32,025 nucleotides of DNA from an uncultured Bacilli bacterium. GTDB taxonomy: Bacteria > Bacillota_I > Bacilli_A > RF39 > UBA660. This document shows, one piece after another, positions 1 to 7,397 of this stretch (its first letter is position 1; every line of letters starts with the position of its first letter). Below the pieces are notes generated by a model. The model had not been told where the DNA came from and did not search any database. It saw nothing but the letters and a program-made list of their open reading frames with translations. Both the position numbers and the translations under genes were made by a program. The stretch lies in contig CAJFEV010000019.1 of assembly GCA_904374795.1 (NCBI GenBank), positions 1 through 32,025 on the forward strand, given 5' to 3'.

Positions 1-287
1 GAAATTTCTTCTTGCTCTAAAGTTGTAATCTCTTCATTCATTTTTTTTACTTTTTCTTTAGTAGCTTCTGCTTCTTCTTTCTTTCCTTCACTCATCATAC
101 GTCCAATTTCTTTGGCAAGTTTATTTTTTTCACTTCGAAGTTCATCTGCTTTTTTCCGAGAATCTCGCCATTTTTCATCTAGCTCATAAACTTCATCTAC
201 TAAGGGAAGTTTTTCCTCTTGAAATTTTTTCTTAATGTTTTCTTTGACCAACTCTTTTTGTTCTCTTATTAATTTAATATCAATCAT
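1..287 (-). CDS. serS: Seryl-tRNA synthetase, N-terminal part (runs off the left edge)
   Basis: This is the start of seryl-tRNA synthetase, which charges tRNA-Ser with serine in the cytoplasm. About 95 codons are present. They begin MIDIKLIREQ and continue into a Lys/Glu-rich helical stretch that matches the long antiparallel coiled-coil arm SerRS uses to grip the long variable arm of tRNA-Ser. The catalytic domain lies beyond the window. The ATG at 287 is preceded by a purine-rich AGAGG element about 10 bases upstream. The serine T-box leader directly upstream (329-527), with a UCU serine codon in its specifier loop, independently supports the assignment. Only the N-terminal fragment can be judged. 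Confidence 0.88.
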   Translation of the reverse strand, partial: MIDIKLIREQKELVKENIKKKFQEEKLPLVDEVYELDEKWRDSRKKADELRSEKNKLAKEIGRMMSEGKKEEAEATKEKVKKMNEEITTLEQEEI

Positions 288-328
288 ATTCTTTTTCCTC
301 TTTCTATTTAAGACATCTTTTTAAAAAG

Positions 329-527
329 AAAAAACCACGACTTCTCCATGAAGGAGCGAAATAGTCGCGGTGCCATCCTCTTATTTTTCTTAATTTAGAT
401 AACGGTTTTACCCGTGGATGATTAGTCCCTCTAAAAAGTAGAAACAAATTTACATTCTTACTTCTTTTCATCAACCAGAAGCTTTCTAAAAAGAATTTTA
501 AATTTGTCATGTCTTTTTTTTGATTTC
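329..527 (-). promoter_or_regulatory. T-box riboswitch of serS (serine)
   Basis: Leader RNA that senses uncharged tRNA-Ser and lets transcription continue into serS when serine charging is low. On the minus strand the T-box core GGATGGCACCGCG lies at 366-379. The competing terminator follows at 329-370: CCGCGAC pairs with GTCGTGG, enclosing a CTCC/GGAG hairpin, and a T-run comes after. Stem I is formed by ACAAATTTA pairing with TAAATTTGT. Below it is an internal loop whose 3' side contains UCU followed by A (plus positions 440-442), a serine codon in the specifier position. The open frame that crosses this stretch is RNA structure, not a gene. Confidence 0.9.
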
Positions 528-533
528 TTCTAT

Positions 534-562
534 AGTATATCACAATTTTTTACTTGGGTGAA
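534..562 (-). promoter_or_regulatory. SigA-type promoter of the serS T-box unit
   Basis: On the minus strand, -35 TTCACC (557-562), a 17-base spacer and -10 TATACT (534-539) preceded by TGA, giving an extended -10. It overlaps the 3' end of the upstream 231-residue gene and would start transcription near 527, just ahead of T-box stem I. Confidence 0.65.
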
Positions 563-1245
563 GATTTTTCACTACCCAAACGTCTAACACGGCTATATAT
601 TTCTGTACATTGTTTATGAAATTGATTTTTATGATTTTCTATTGGAAAAACATGAACACCTTTTTTATCTCTTGGAATCGTGTAATCTGGAACCCAAAAG
701 CCATAATAATTATAGATAATATATTTTTTGTCTTTTTTTAAATCTTTACAAAGAACTTTACCTTGAAAACTATAAAATTCTTTAGCTAAACATGCTTCGT
801 TAAACTGATTTATTTCCCGTAATCTTGAAGAAATAATTTTACCATCTTTATAATATTGTTCTTCTTTTTCCCGTTCATAATCTTTATTCATATATTCTTT
901 TTTTACTTTTACCACATTGTTATTTAAAAACAATATGTTCATATTCCAAGAAATTCCATCTAGATCAATTATATTCAATTCACAATGCTTTAAACTTTCA
1001 TTTTCTCTATTGTAAACAAAACGACTATTGATTTCTTGAATGTCTTCTACAAAAGAAATTGTAAACTCCATAACCTGCTGTCTTTTTGAACTATAAAATC
1101 TTTGATTCGCATATATTTCTTCTATTTTTCCTTTTTTTACGTTTTCTAGTAGCATATCTATTTTAATAAAAGAAGGTAACGAGACTAAATTGACAAGAAA
1201 ATTGTCTATTATCAATCTATTTTTTATATATTCAATATTTTTCAT
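550..1245 (-). CDS. Uncharacterised protein, 231 aa
   Basis: I do not recognise a family. The product is a charged, probably cytoplasmic protein with no signal peptide or membrane span. It is rich in Lys, Glu, Asn and Tyr, with short beta-type stretches in the middle (around ELNIIDLDGISWNMNILFL) and an aromatic segment near residue 185 (YNYYGFWVPDY). Its ATG overlaps the stop of the preceding HD-hydrolase gene by four bases (ATGA at 1242-1245), so the two are translationally coupled and probably work together. The 3' end contains the promoter of the serS leader. Reading frame and coupling are clear; the function is unknown. Confidence 0.72.
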   Translation of the reverse strand: MKNIEYIKNRLIIDNFLVNLVSLPSFIKIDMLLENVKKGKIEEIYANQRFYSSKRQQVMEFTISFVEDIQEINSRFVYNRENESLKHCELNIIDLDGISWNMNILFLNNNVVKVKKEYMNKDYEREKEEQYYKDGKIISSRLREINQFNEACLAKEFYSFQGKVLCKDLKKDKKYIIYNYYGFWVPDYTIPRDKKGVHVFPIENHKNQFHKQCTEIYSRVRRLGSEKSSPK

Positions 1246-1688
1246 TTTTCCATCCTTTTTAAAGCCTTACAAATTTTTTCGTAATTTGGCTTATACTTTT
1301 TTTTAACTCGTAAAATATCTTTTATTTGAATATTTTTTATCCGGCTTAAATCCATATTATGCTCCATATCAATTTTTTTGATATAAAGTGCTGCTTCATT
1401 TTTAGTCATAATGATAGAATCAATATAGTTATTATATGATTCGCCTTTTTTTCTCGTTAAAATTTCCACTACTTCTACTATTTCTTTAGAAAAGCCAAGA
1501 TTTAAAAGGTCATTTGCCGTTAAATTTGTATCTTCTAAAATATCATGTAATAATCCCATAATTTTTTCGGTTTCATTTCTTCCACGAGAAGATACATATT
1601 CTAAATGTTTTATATAAGGTTTACCTCCCTTATCCAATTTTCCTTCAAAATATTTTTTTACAAGTTTTTGAGTCTCTTCTATATTCAT
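1242..1688 (-). CDS. Small HD-domain hydrolase, RelA/SpoT hydrolase (alarmone hydrolase) type
   Basis: A 148-residue single-domain HD protein. The metal-binding signature is complete: His28 (KHLEYV), His48-Asp49 in LLHDILEDT with the Glu52-Asp53 pair typical of RelA/SpoT hydrolase domains, and Asp107 with Asn111 in KKIDMEHNMD. In the family this fold removes the 3'-pyrophosphate of (p)ppGpp, as in stand-alone small alarmone hydrolases (MESH1-like). No synthetase or TGS domain is attached. A strong promoter ends six bases before the ATG and no ribosome binding site is visible, so the mRNA is probably leaderless. The gene overlaps the next gene (550-1245) as ATGA. The exact substrate is inferred; a related nucleotide phosphohydrolase role is possible. 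Confidence 0.78.
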   Translation of the reverse strand: MNIEETQKLVKKYFEGKLDKGGKPYIKHLEYVSSRGRNETEKIMGLLHDILEDTNLTANDLLNLGFSKEIVEVVEILTRKKGESYNNYIDSIIMTKNEAALYIKKIDMEHNMDLSRIKNIQIKDILRVKKKYKPNYEKICKALKRMEK

Positions 1689-1694
1689 AAATCT

Positions 1695-1723
1695 ATTATA
1701 TCAAATCATATTTTTTTTGTATA
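1695..1723 (-). promoter_or_regulatory. Promoter of the HD-hydrolase gene, probably giving a leaderless mRNA
   Basis: On the minus strand, -10 TATAAT (1695-1700) is preceded by TGA, with a weak -35 TATACA 17 bases upstream. Only six bases (AGATTT) separate the -10 box from the ATG at 1688, so the transcript should begin at or next to the start codon. There is no Shine-Dalgarno sequence. Confidence 0.6.
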
Positions 1724-1754
1724 GCATCTTTTCTTAATAAAATCCATTCGTTTT

Positions 1755-1787
1755 AAAAAAAAGCCCGTTATTTTAAATAAAGGGTTT
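1755..1787 (-). terminator. Intrinsic terminator of the thrS unit
   Basis: On the minus strand, ACCCTTTATTT pairs with AAATAACGGGC (one mismatch) and eight Ts follow. The stop codon of the 186-residue gene lies inside the hairpin, an arrangement repeated at several other genes in this window. Confidence 0.8.
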
Positions 1788-2328
1788 GTGTATTTTCTTC
1801 TTTTAAAACTAATTCTTTTAAAATCTTCAATCCTTTTTCTTTATCAAATTCGCATCTAGATTCTACATTCCTTGTTGAAGAGTTATATTGACCAATAACA
1901 AGATCAGGAAATGCTTCAATATACATCTTTTTATTTATTAAAAAAGATTCCTGATCATTCGTCAATTTTTCTGGGAGATAAAATAATCCATATTGTTCTT
2001 CAAGATTTACGTCTAGATAGGGAGGCACGTAGTAAATCGCCAAAATATTTGCTTTCACTAATTCTTCATCGCTGGCATAATGTTCACGTTCTTGTGATTC
2101 TTTTTTTGAAAGAAAAAGGGACAAAAGCTTTGATTTTTGATGTAATCCTTGAATTGCTTGTATATGAAATCGTAAATTTACTGTTCTTAAAACTTGTTCA
2201 ACTTCACCATTTGGATAAACATAGGTAATAGCATAATTTCTCAGATCATGTAAATCCGGGTATAATGTATCCGGCGAAACCGTTGAAGGAATTTCCTCCA
2301 ACGTTTTCCCGTGCAAATAATATATCAT
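1768..2328 (-). CDS. Uncharacterised protein, 186 aa, last gene of the thrS unit
   Basis: I do not recognise a family. The protein is soluble, without signal peptide or membrane span. It has an N-terminal region with YPDLHDLRNYAITYVYPNG, a basic middle (HQKSKLLSLFLSKKES) and a hydrophobic AIYYVPPYLDV segment. Its start codon shares a base with the thrS stop (TAATG at 2326-2330), so it is translationally coupled to thrS, and a terminator closes the unit within its own stop region. Its position puts it under the threonine T-box, which suggests a job connected with translation or with threonine supply. That link is inferred from position only. Confidence 0.68.
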   Translation of the reverse strand: MIYYLHGKTLEEIPSTVSPDTLYPDLHDLRNYAITYVYPNGEVEQVLRTVNLRFHIQAIQGLHQKSKLLSLFLSKKESQEREHYASDEELVKANILAIYYVPPYLDVNLEEQYGLFYLPEKLTNDQESFLINKKMYIEAFPDLVIGQYNSSTRNVESRCEFDKEKGLKILKELVLKEENTQTLYLK

Positions 2329-4079
2329 TATTTTTTCTCCACAATTCTATTGTGTAAATATTCTAAAAATTTTTCTTTTGAAACTGTTGTGGTTTCTTCG
2401 CTGCCAAATTCCCGGTAGCTAATTAAATTTTCATCTACTTCTTTTTGACCTAAAATAACTGTTACTGGAATCTTTTTTATGACACTTTCACGCATTTTAT
2501 AGCTTAACTTTTCGTTTCTTGCATCTAAGGTAACTCGGTAACCATTTTCTTGTAAAAGATGTAAAATTTCTTCTGAATATTGGGCATGGTATTCCATATT
2601 AACAGGGATAATATTTACTTGTGTTGGTGCAAGCCATAAAGGATAAATTCCTTTTGTTTCTTCAATTAAGAAAGCAGTAAAGCGGTCAAATGTTCCAAAT
2701 ATTGCGCGGTGAATGACTACTGGTATTTGTTTTTCACCATTTTGATCAATATAGCTTAATTCAAATCTTCTTGGAAGAAGAAAGTCTAATTGGCAGGTAG
2801 ATAATGTTACCTCTGGTCCAACTGCTGGTTTTACTTCAACATCTAATTTTGGTCCATAGAAAGCAGCTTCTCCAATGGCTTCAAAATACGGAATATGCAA
2901 AGAATTTAGTACTTCTCTTAATTTGTTTTCTGCTTGTTTCCACATTTCATCATCATCAAAATATTTTGTCTTATCTTTTGGATCTCGTAGTGATAAACGG
3001 AATTTATAGTTTTTAATTCCAAAGTCTTTATAAACTGCTAGTATTAAATCTACTACTTTTTTAAATTCCTCACCAATTTGTTCTGGTGTTACAAATAAAT
3101 GAGCATCATTTTGACACATGCAACGAACACGTTCTAAGCCTTTAACTGCTCCACTTGCTTCATATCGAAAATCTGTTGCAAATTCGCCAATTCTGATTGG
3201 TAGATCTCGGTATGAATGCAGTTTATTTTTATACACTAACATATGATGTGGGCAGTTCATTGGTCGTAAGACAAATTCTTCATCATCAATTTTCATGGAT
3301 GGAAACATATCTTCCTTATAATGATCCCAATGACCAGATGTTTTATATAAGTTTACCGTTCCAACACAAGGTGTGTATACATGCTGATAGCCCATTTTTT
3401 GCTCTTTTTCATAAATATAATTTTCTAATTGCTTTCTTATAATTGCTCCATTCGGAAGCCATAAAGGCATACCTGCTCCAACAAGTTCATGATTCATAAA
3501 AATTTCTTGTTCTTTCCCAATTTTTCGATGATCTCTTTGTTTCATTTCTTCTAGTTCGTTTAAATACTCTTTTAACTCTTGTTCTGTTGGAAAACAAACA
3601 CCATAAATTCGTTGTAAAACTTTATTTTTTGCATCTCCTTTATAATAAGAGCCACTAAATTTTAATAGCTTAAAATATTTGCATTCTTTAACTGTATCAA
3701 CATGTGGTCCACGGCAAAGATCCGTAAAATCTCCTTGAGTATAATAAGAAATCACTTCCCCTTCAGGCATGTTTTCAATTAAATCTATTTTATACGGATC
3801 ATTTTTAAACATTTCTAATGCTTCTTCTTTGGTTAGCTCATGACGAATAATTCTTTTTCCGTCCTTACTAATTTTTTTCATTTCTCGTTCGATTTTTTCT
3901 AAATCTTCCTCTTTTAAAGTTACATCTCCCAAATCCATGTCATAGTAAAATCCCTCACTTATTACTGGTCCTACCCAAAATTTTGCATTTGGATATAGAT
4001 GACTTACTGCTTGTGCAAGCAAATGCGCACAGCTATGGTTTAAGATACTTAATTTTTCATTTTCTTTAATATTTATCAT
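2328..4079 (-). CDS. thrS: Threonyl-tRNA synthetase lacking the N-terminal TGS domain
   Basis: Charges tRNA-Thr with threonine. The 583-residue protein starts at the editing domain: HSCAHLLAQAV near residue 15 and CRGPHVD near 130 supply the His/Cys editing-site residues. The class II catalytic core follows, with zinc ligands in MNCPHHM and VIHRAIFGTFDRF, and then the anticodon-binding domain (WLAPTQVNIIPV onwards). Typical bacterial ThrRS is about 640 residues because of an N-terminal TGS domain of about 60 residues, which is absent here. The frame is open further upstream (to 4109), but the ATG at 4079 has AAAGGA at good spacing and is preferred. Control is by the T-box at 4655-4891, through the intervening 178-residue gene. 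Confidence 0.95.
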   Translation of the reverse strand: MINIKENEKLSILNHSCAHLLAQAVSHLYPNAKFWVGPVISEGFYYDMDLGDVTLKEEDLEKIEREMKKISKDGKRIIRHELTKEEALEMFKNDPYKIDLIENMPEGEVISYYTQGDFTDLCRGPHVDTVKECKYFKLLKFSGSYYKGDAKNKVLQRIYGVCFPTEQELKEYLNELEEMKQRDHRKIGKEQEIFMNHELVGAGMPLWLPNGAIIRKQLENYIYEKEQKMGYQHVYTPCVGTVNLYKTSGHWDHYKEDMFPSMKIDDEEFVLRPMNCPHHMLVYKNKLHSYRDLPIRIGEFATDFRYEASGAVKGLERVRCMCQNDAHLFVTPEQIGEEFKKVVDLILAVYKDFGIKNYKFRLSLRDPKDKTKYFDDDEMWKQAENKLREVLNSLHIPYFEAIGEAAFYGPKLDVEVKPAVGPEVTLSTCQLDFLLPRRFELSYIDQNGEKQIPVVIHRAIFGTFDRFTAFLIEETKGIYPLWLAPTQVNIIPVNMEYHAQYSEEILHLLQENGYRVTLDARNEKLSYKMRESVIKKIPVTVILGQKEVDENLISYREFGSEETTTVSKEKFLEYLHNRIVEKK

Positions 4080-4098
4080 AATGTTCTTTCCTTTCTGC

Positions 4099-4635
4099 TT
4101 AATATGCATATTTTCGATTATTTACTCTTTTGTAACGAGTAATTTTTACAGTAACCTCAGGTTCTGGATTCTCCCTTTGTTCTTTTAACATTTTTAAAAT
4201 AGCTAATTTTGCTTCTTCTAATTCTTTAAAATTTTTACGATATAAATATTTTTTATATCCTTCACTCATTTCTTCAGAATTTATTTGGATATTCTTTAAA
4301 GTGTCTTCTCTTTTTTTAGCAAGTTCTTCGTCACTTATATGTTCCGTATAATGAAATTTTCTAACAAGAAAATATGGAAGTACTTGATTGTAATCATCTT
4401 TTACTAAAAAAAGCGTTCCATTAAATACTTCTTCTTTTTTTATTTTACTAAACGGAATATGTTTAGGCACTTGAATTTTTTCAGGAAACTGCCCCTTTCT
4501 CAATTCCAATTTTCGCATCATAATTTTATGCGATACTAACACATTTTCTTTTTTGGGGCAATTTAAGCCACAGTATTCCATAAATCGATATATGGAAATG
4601 ATGGTTCCTTGTCCGAAACTTTTCTTTTTTTTCAT
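4099..4635 (-). CDS. Uncharacterised basic protein, 178 aa, first gene after the threonine T-box
   Basis: I do not recognise a family. The protein is strongly basic and soluble. An N-terminal MKKKKSFGQGT stretch is followed by a possible Cys pair (YCGLNCPKK), a central region with HIPFSKIKKEEVFNGTLFLV, a Glu/Lys-rich helical part and a basic tail ending KRVNNRKYAY. That composition would suit RNA or ribosome contact, but no motif proves it. It begins 20 bases after the T-box terminator and its stop lies only 19 bases before the thrS start, so it is transcribed with thrS under threonine control. Read-through by the T-box exposes this gene before the synthetase, which is unusual. Confidence 0.72.
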   Translation of the reverse strand: MKKKKSFGQGTIISIYRFMEYCGLNCPKKENVLVSHKIMMRKLELRKGQFPEKIQVPKHIPFSKIKKEEVFNGTLFLVKDDYNQVLPYFLVRKFHYTEHISDEELAKKREDTLKNIQINSEEMSEGYKKYLYRKNFKELEEAKLAILKMLKEQRENPEPEVTVKITRYKRVNNRKYAY

Positions 4636-4654
4636 ATTTTCCCTTTCTCACACA

Positions 4655-4891
4655 TAAAAAGGATGATACATTAGGAGTGCTTTAAGGCACGGTACCATCC
4701 TTATTTTTCTCTTAATTTTTGGATAACGGCAATACCCGAATCTTATTAGATTTCTACAAAAGGAGTAACAAAAGAACTTTTCACTTAGTTCCACCTAACC
4801 TAAGTTCTCTATGCAAAAGATTTCTTTTATCATGTCTTTTGATCACTGATTTACAAATTAATCTTAGCACTATTTTGAGAATAGTTCAAGA
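4655..4891 (-). promoter_or_regulatory. T-box riboswitch of the thrS unit (threonine)
   Basis: Minus-strand leader with the T-box core AAGGATGGTACCGTGCC (4685-4701). The terminator stem is GGATGGTAC (4692-4700) with GTATCATCC (4661-4669), followed by five Ts. An upper stem-I hairpin has GAAC/GTTC and CTTAG/CTAAG around a GTTAGGTGGAA apical loop. On its 3' side, below a TTCTTTT pairing, a loop GTTACTC holds ACU, a threonine codon (plus 4764-4766), as the likely specifier. It resembles the serS leader 4 kb away in layout. A short plus-strand frame here is RNA structure, not a gene. Confidence 0.87.
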
Positions 4892-4897
4892 TTTTTT

Positions 4898-4926
4898 ATT
4901 TTAATACATAACCAAACGTAAGCCAA
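4898..4926 (-). promoter_or_regulatory. SigA-type promoter of the thrS T-box unit
   Basis: On the minus strand, -35 TTGGCT (4921-4926), a 17-base spacer and -10 TAAAAT (4898-4903). Transcription would start near 4891, at the 5' side of the T-box. Confidence 0.55.
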
Positions 4927-5002
4927 AGAAAAATTTGACATTTTTTATGGAGCGTAATCCTTCTTTTCTTTTCATGCTAATTTGCTTTTGGATATTTTGT
5001 TT

Positions 5003-5030
5003 GTAGAAATTTTCTTTGACATGTTTCTAC
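5003..5030 (-). other. Inverted repeat after the DUF6512-like gene, possible weak terminator
   Basis: GTAGAAA pairs with TTTCTAC across 14 bases, ten bases beyond the stop of the 170-residue gene. No T-run follows, so termination would be weak. Apart from this and the thrS promoter I see nothing in 4927-5038. Confidence 0.35.
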
Positions 5031-5038
5031 TTTATTTA

Positions 5039-5551
5039 CTATTTATGAGCTTTTACTCCATATTTTTTGGTGATAGGATCTTTAAATAAAAAGTTTTTTA
5101 ATGGCAATAATGTGGCAACCATATAAAAGCCAAAAATCACAAATAACAATACAGTACCTATATAATTTAAAACATAAGGCACTGATGGACTTTCCAAAAT
5201 GAAATAGAAGAAAAATTGTCCTAAAAATATAGCAATATAAAAAATCAAAATATCAATAATTAAAACATGTTTCTTAAGCAAATATGAATACATATAAAAT
5301 AATACTGGGATAACCATAATCATTATTAATAGACTTAAAGATTTTGCTAAAAAATAATTTCCATTTGCGCCGTACAAAAAGCCATCAATTAATCCCCAAA
5401 GTAATGTTGGTGTTAATGCGATTTTAATATGTTCCCAAGTACTTTCATTCACCGCGGCAAAAAGCCCAATAAATTTATTATGATTTGTCCAATCATATAA
5501 GAAATGACACATTGTTCCTACTAAAGAAATAATAATAAATGAAATCCACAT
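5039..5551 (-). CDS. DUF6512-like integral membrane protein, 170 aa
   Basis: A small polytopic membrane protein. Hydrophobic segments lie near residues 1-14, 45-60, 68-88, 96-118 and 128-150. The N-terminal motif pattern HFLYDWTNHNKFIGLFAAVN then ESTWEHIKIALTPTL matches what I know of DUF6512 (His, Trp, then a conserved Asn-Glu-Ser-x-Trp-Glu-His block). The function of that family is not known to me. The start ATG has GGAAGG upstream. It follows the Fpg-HD fusion gene by 20 bases and is likely co-transcribed with it. The C-terminus is short and basic. Confidence 0.75.
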   Translation of the reverse strand: MWISFIIISLVGTMCHFLYDWTNHNKFIGLFAAVNESTWEHIKIALTPTLLWGLIDGFLYGANGNYFLAKSLSLLIMIMVIPVLFYMYSYLLKKHVLIIDILIFYIAIFLGQFFFYFILESPSVPYVLNYIGTVLLFVIFGFYMVATLLPLKNFLFKDPITKKYGVKAHK

Positions 5552-5571
5552 ATTTACATACCTTCCTTTCC

Positions 5572-7311
5572 TTACTGTAATAGTCTTTTTCCATTTACTA
5601 AAGGATTTAAAACTCGTTTTTTTATTTCTGAATATTTTAAATCCGGTATACTTGTGATTGTCTCGAATTTTTTTATTACATCTTGCATCTCTTTATCTTT
5701 CGTATTTTTCATAATATACCACAGTTTTTCTTCATCATATTTATATAAATCTTTATATGAAATTTCTTTTTTTTCTATGAAAAGTTTTGTAATATTTGCT
5801 AAAAGATTCATCATATACATATCTTCTTTACTATGACAAAATTCATCGATTTTTTGATTTATTTTTAAAACTTTTTGAGCTATCCTACTTTTAGAAAATC
5901 CCAATTCATCTTTTCCTTCTTCATTTTTAAAAATCGTTAAATCGTCTATTATTTCTACTATATCTTTTTTGGTAATATTCTGTGTCCAAGCAATGCTACT
6001 TGTAATAATTCCATCTAACCGATCCGCACAGATTTTTGGTCGTTTATTATCAACAATAGAATATTTTTTAAAATTCATGATCTTTTCTAACTCCATAGAA
6101 TCTTCTTTCAAAAGATTTACTATTTGTTTATCCTGTTTTAGTATTTGCTCTGTGTATTCTTCTGTACTTTCTTGTGTCATATAATCGCCATTCACATAAT
6201 CAATTACATGAGAAAAACAAGGCGTAGCAATATCGTGAAATAAAGCACTAAGAGTGGCTAATTTATCTTTTGTCATTTTATAGGTTAAAAGGGCTACCGA
6301 AATGCTGTGGTCATAACGACTTATATATTCTTTAAAGTTGAAAATATGTTTTGAAGCATAATCCATTCCACAAAAATAGCCTACTTTTTTTAGACGTTTT
6401 AAAGACGGAACCAAACCATATTTTTTTAAAAATTCTGGCATATCTTGAAGTCCTAATACATCTAAATAAAATTGCTCCAAAGACACTTCATGGGTATCTT
6501 GACACATTCTACAATAATAGGTACCACGACCATTTACAGTTGTTTTTTCTATTTTTGTACCACAGATGTCACAAAATTTTCCGGCTTTATTATGTACCAT
6601 TAAATGTTGTTGAAATCTTCCTGTAACACCTAATGAACTTGTATAACTACGAATTGTTGTCCCACCATCTTTTATGGCTGCGATAATAATTTTTTTGGAA
6701 GAATTTTTTATTCTTTCACATTCCTCGAGTGTAATATCTTTTCCTTTTCTAAAAGGAGAAATTTTTGCATCAAACAAGACCTCATCCGCATAAATGTTTC
6801 CTAAGCCACTAATTATCGTTTGATCTAATAATATAGTTTTTATGGGTATGTTTTTTTTAGAAATTTTTGAAAACAAATATTCTTTAGTTAAATCATTACT
6901 AATCGGTTCAATTCCTTGCTTTTTTATTCCTTCAAAATTATATAACTCTTCTTTTTTTACCAGTTTCATTCTTCCAAATTTTCTTGTATCATGATAGCGC
7001 ATACTCATACCATCTTCAAATAAAATTTCTATATGTTCATGTTTTTCTAAAGGATCATTTTGTTTTTTTAAAAAATACTTTCCTTCCATTCTTAAATGAC
7101 TTAATAAATAATGGGTATCTGTTTCAAATAAAAGCCATTTACCCATTCTTTTAATATCGATAAATTCTTTATGAATCAAATTTTCTTTTATTTCTTTTTC
7201 ATCATTTAACACAATGGGTTTATAATAGATTTTAACATCAAGAATTTTTTTATGAAGAATTCTTTTCTTTAAAGTATTTCTTACGGTTTCTACTTCTGCA
7301 ATTTCGGGCAT
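5572..7311 (-). CDS. mutM: Fusion of formamidopyrimidine-DNA glycosylase (Fpg/MutM) with an HD-domain hydrolase
   Basis: A 579-residue two-domain protein. Residues 1-271 are a complete Fpg, which removes 8-oxoguanine and formamidopyrimidines and nicks abasic sites: Pro2 and Glu3 (MPEIAEVE), catalytic Lys58 in RMGKW, the helix-two-turn-helix near 165-190 (GLGNIYADEVLF) and a four-Cys zinc finger (CDIC...CRMC) with its Arg in GRG. Fpg normally stops there. Here the same frame continues into an HD domain: His335 (RYDHS), His359-Asp360 in LFHDIATPCFSHVIDY, and an Asp in ADRLDG near 452. This resembles the dGTPase/SAMHD1-type COG1078 group. The ATG at 7311 is chosen because Pro2 must become N-terminal; upstream open frame has only a TTG. 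The joint function is unknown. Confidence 0.9.
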   Translation of the reverse strand: MPEIAEVETVRNTLKKRILHKKILDVKIYYKPIVLNDEKEIKENLIHKEFIDIKRMGKWLLFETDTHYLLSHLRMEGKYFLKKQNDPLEKHEHIEILFEDGMSMRYHDTRKFGRMKLVKKEELYNFEGIKKQGIEPISNDLTKEYLFSKISKKNIPIKTILLDQTIISGLGNIYADEVLFDAKISPFRKGKDITLEECERIKNSSKKIIIAAIKDGGTTIRSYTSSLGVTGRFQQHLMVHNKAGKFCDICGTKIEKTTVNGRGTYYCRMCQDTHEVSLEQFYLDVLGLQDMPEFLKKYGLVPSLKRLKKVGYFCGMDYASKHIFNFKEYISRYDHSISVALLTYKMTKDKLATLSALFHDIATPCFSHVIDYVNGDYMTQESTEEYTEQILKQDKQIVNLLKEDSMELEKIMNFKKYSIVDNKRPKICADRLDGIITSSIAWTQNITKKDIVEIIDDLTIFKNEEGKDELGFSKSRIAQKVLKINQKIDEFCHSKEDMYMMNLLANITKLFIEKKEISYKDLYKYDEEKLWYIMKNTKDKEMQDVIKKFETITSIPDLKYSEIKKRVLNPLVNGKRLLQ

Positions 7312-7356
7312 ATTTTCACTTCTTTCAAATCTATTATATAGAATTTTTTTCAAAAT

Positions 7357-7397
7357 AAAAAGAAGAAATTTTCTTCATTAATTCATTTCTTCTTTTT
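7357..7397 (-). terminator. Intrinsic terminator of sigG
   Basis: AAAAAGAAGAAAT (5' arm on the minus strand) pairs perfectly over 13 bases with ATTTCTTCTTTTT. The sigG stop codon (7396-7398) abuts the stem. The arms are A/G- and T/C-rich, and the distal arm supplies the T-run. Confidence 0.75.

Noticed and set aside
304-543. 79-codon open frame over the serS leader
   Set aside because: It is the T-box RNA: the conserved T-box core, antiterminator and terminator explain the sequence.
4080-4109. Longer ThrRS start at 4109
   Set aside because: The ATG at 4079 has a good AAAGGA at proper spacing; the extra ten residues do not resemble a TGS domain and overlap the upstream gene.
4719-4904. 61-codon plus-strand frame over the thrS leader
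   Set aside because: It lies antisense to the T-box and has no ribosome binding site or protein character.
7312-7353. Longer start of the Fpg-HD fusion at a TTG
   Set aside because: Fpg needs Pro2 exposed after Met removal, so the protein must begin MPEIAE at 7311.
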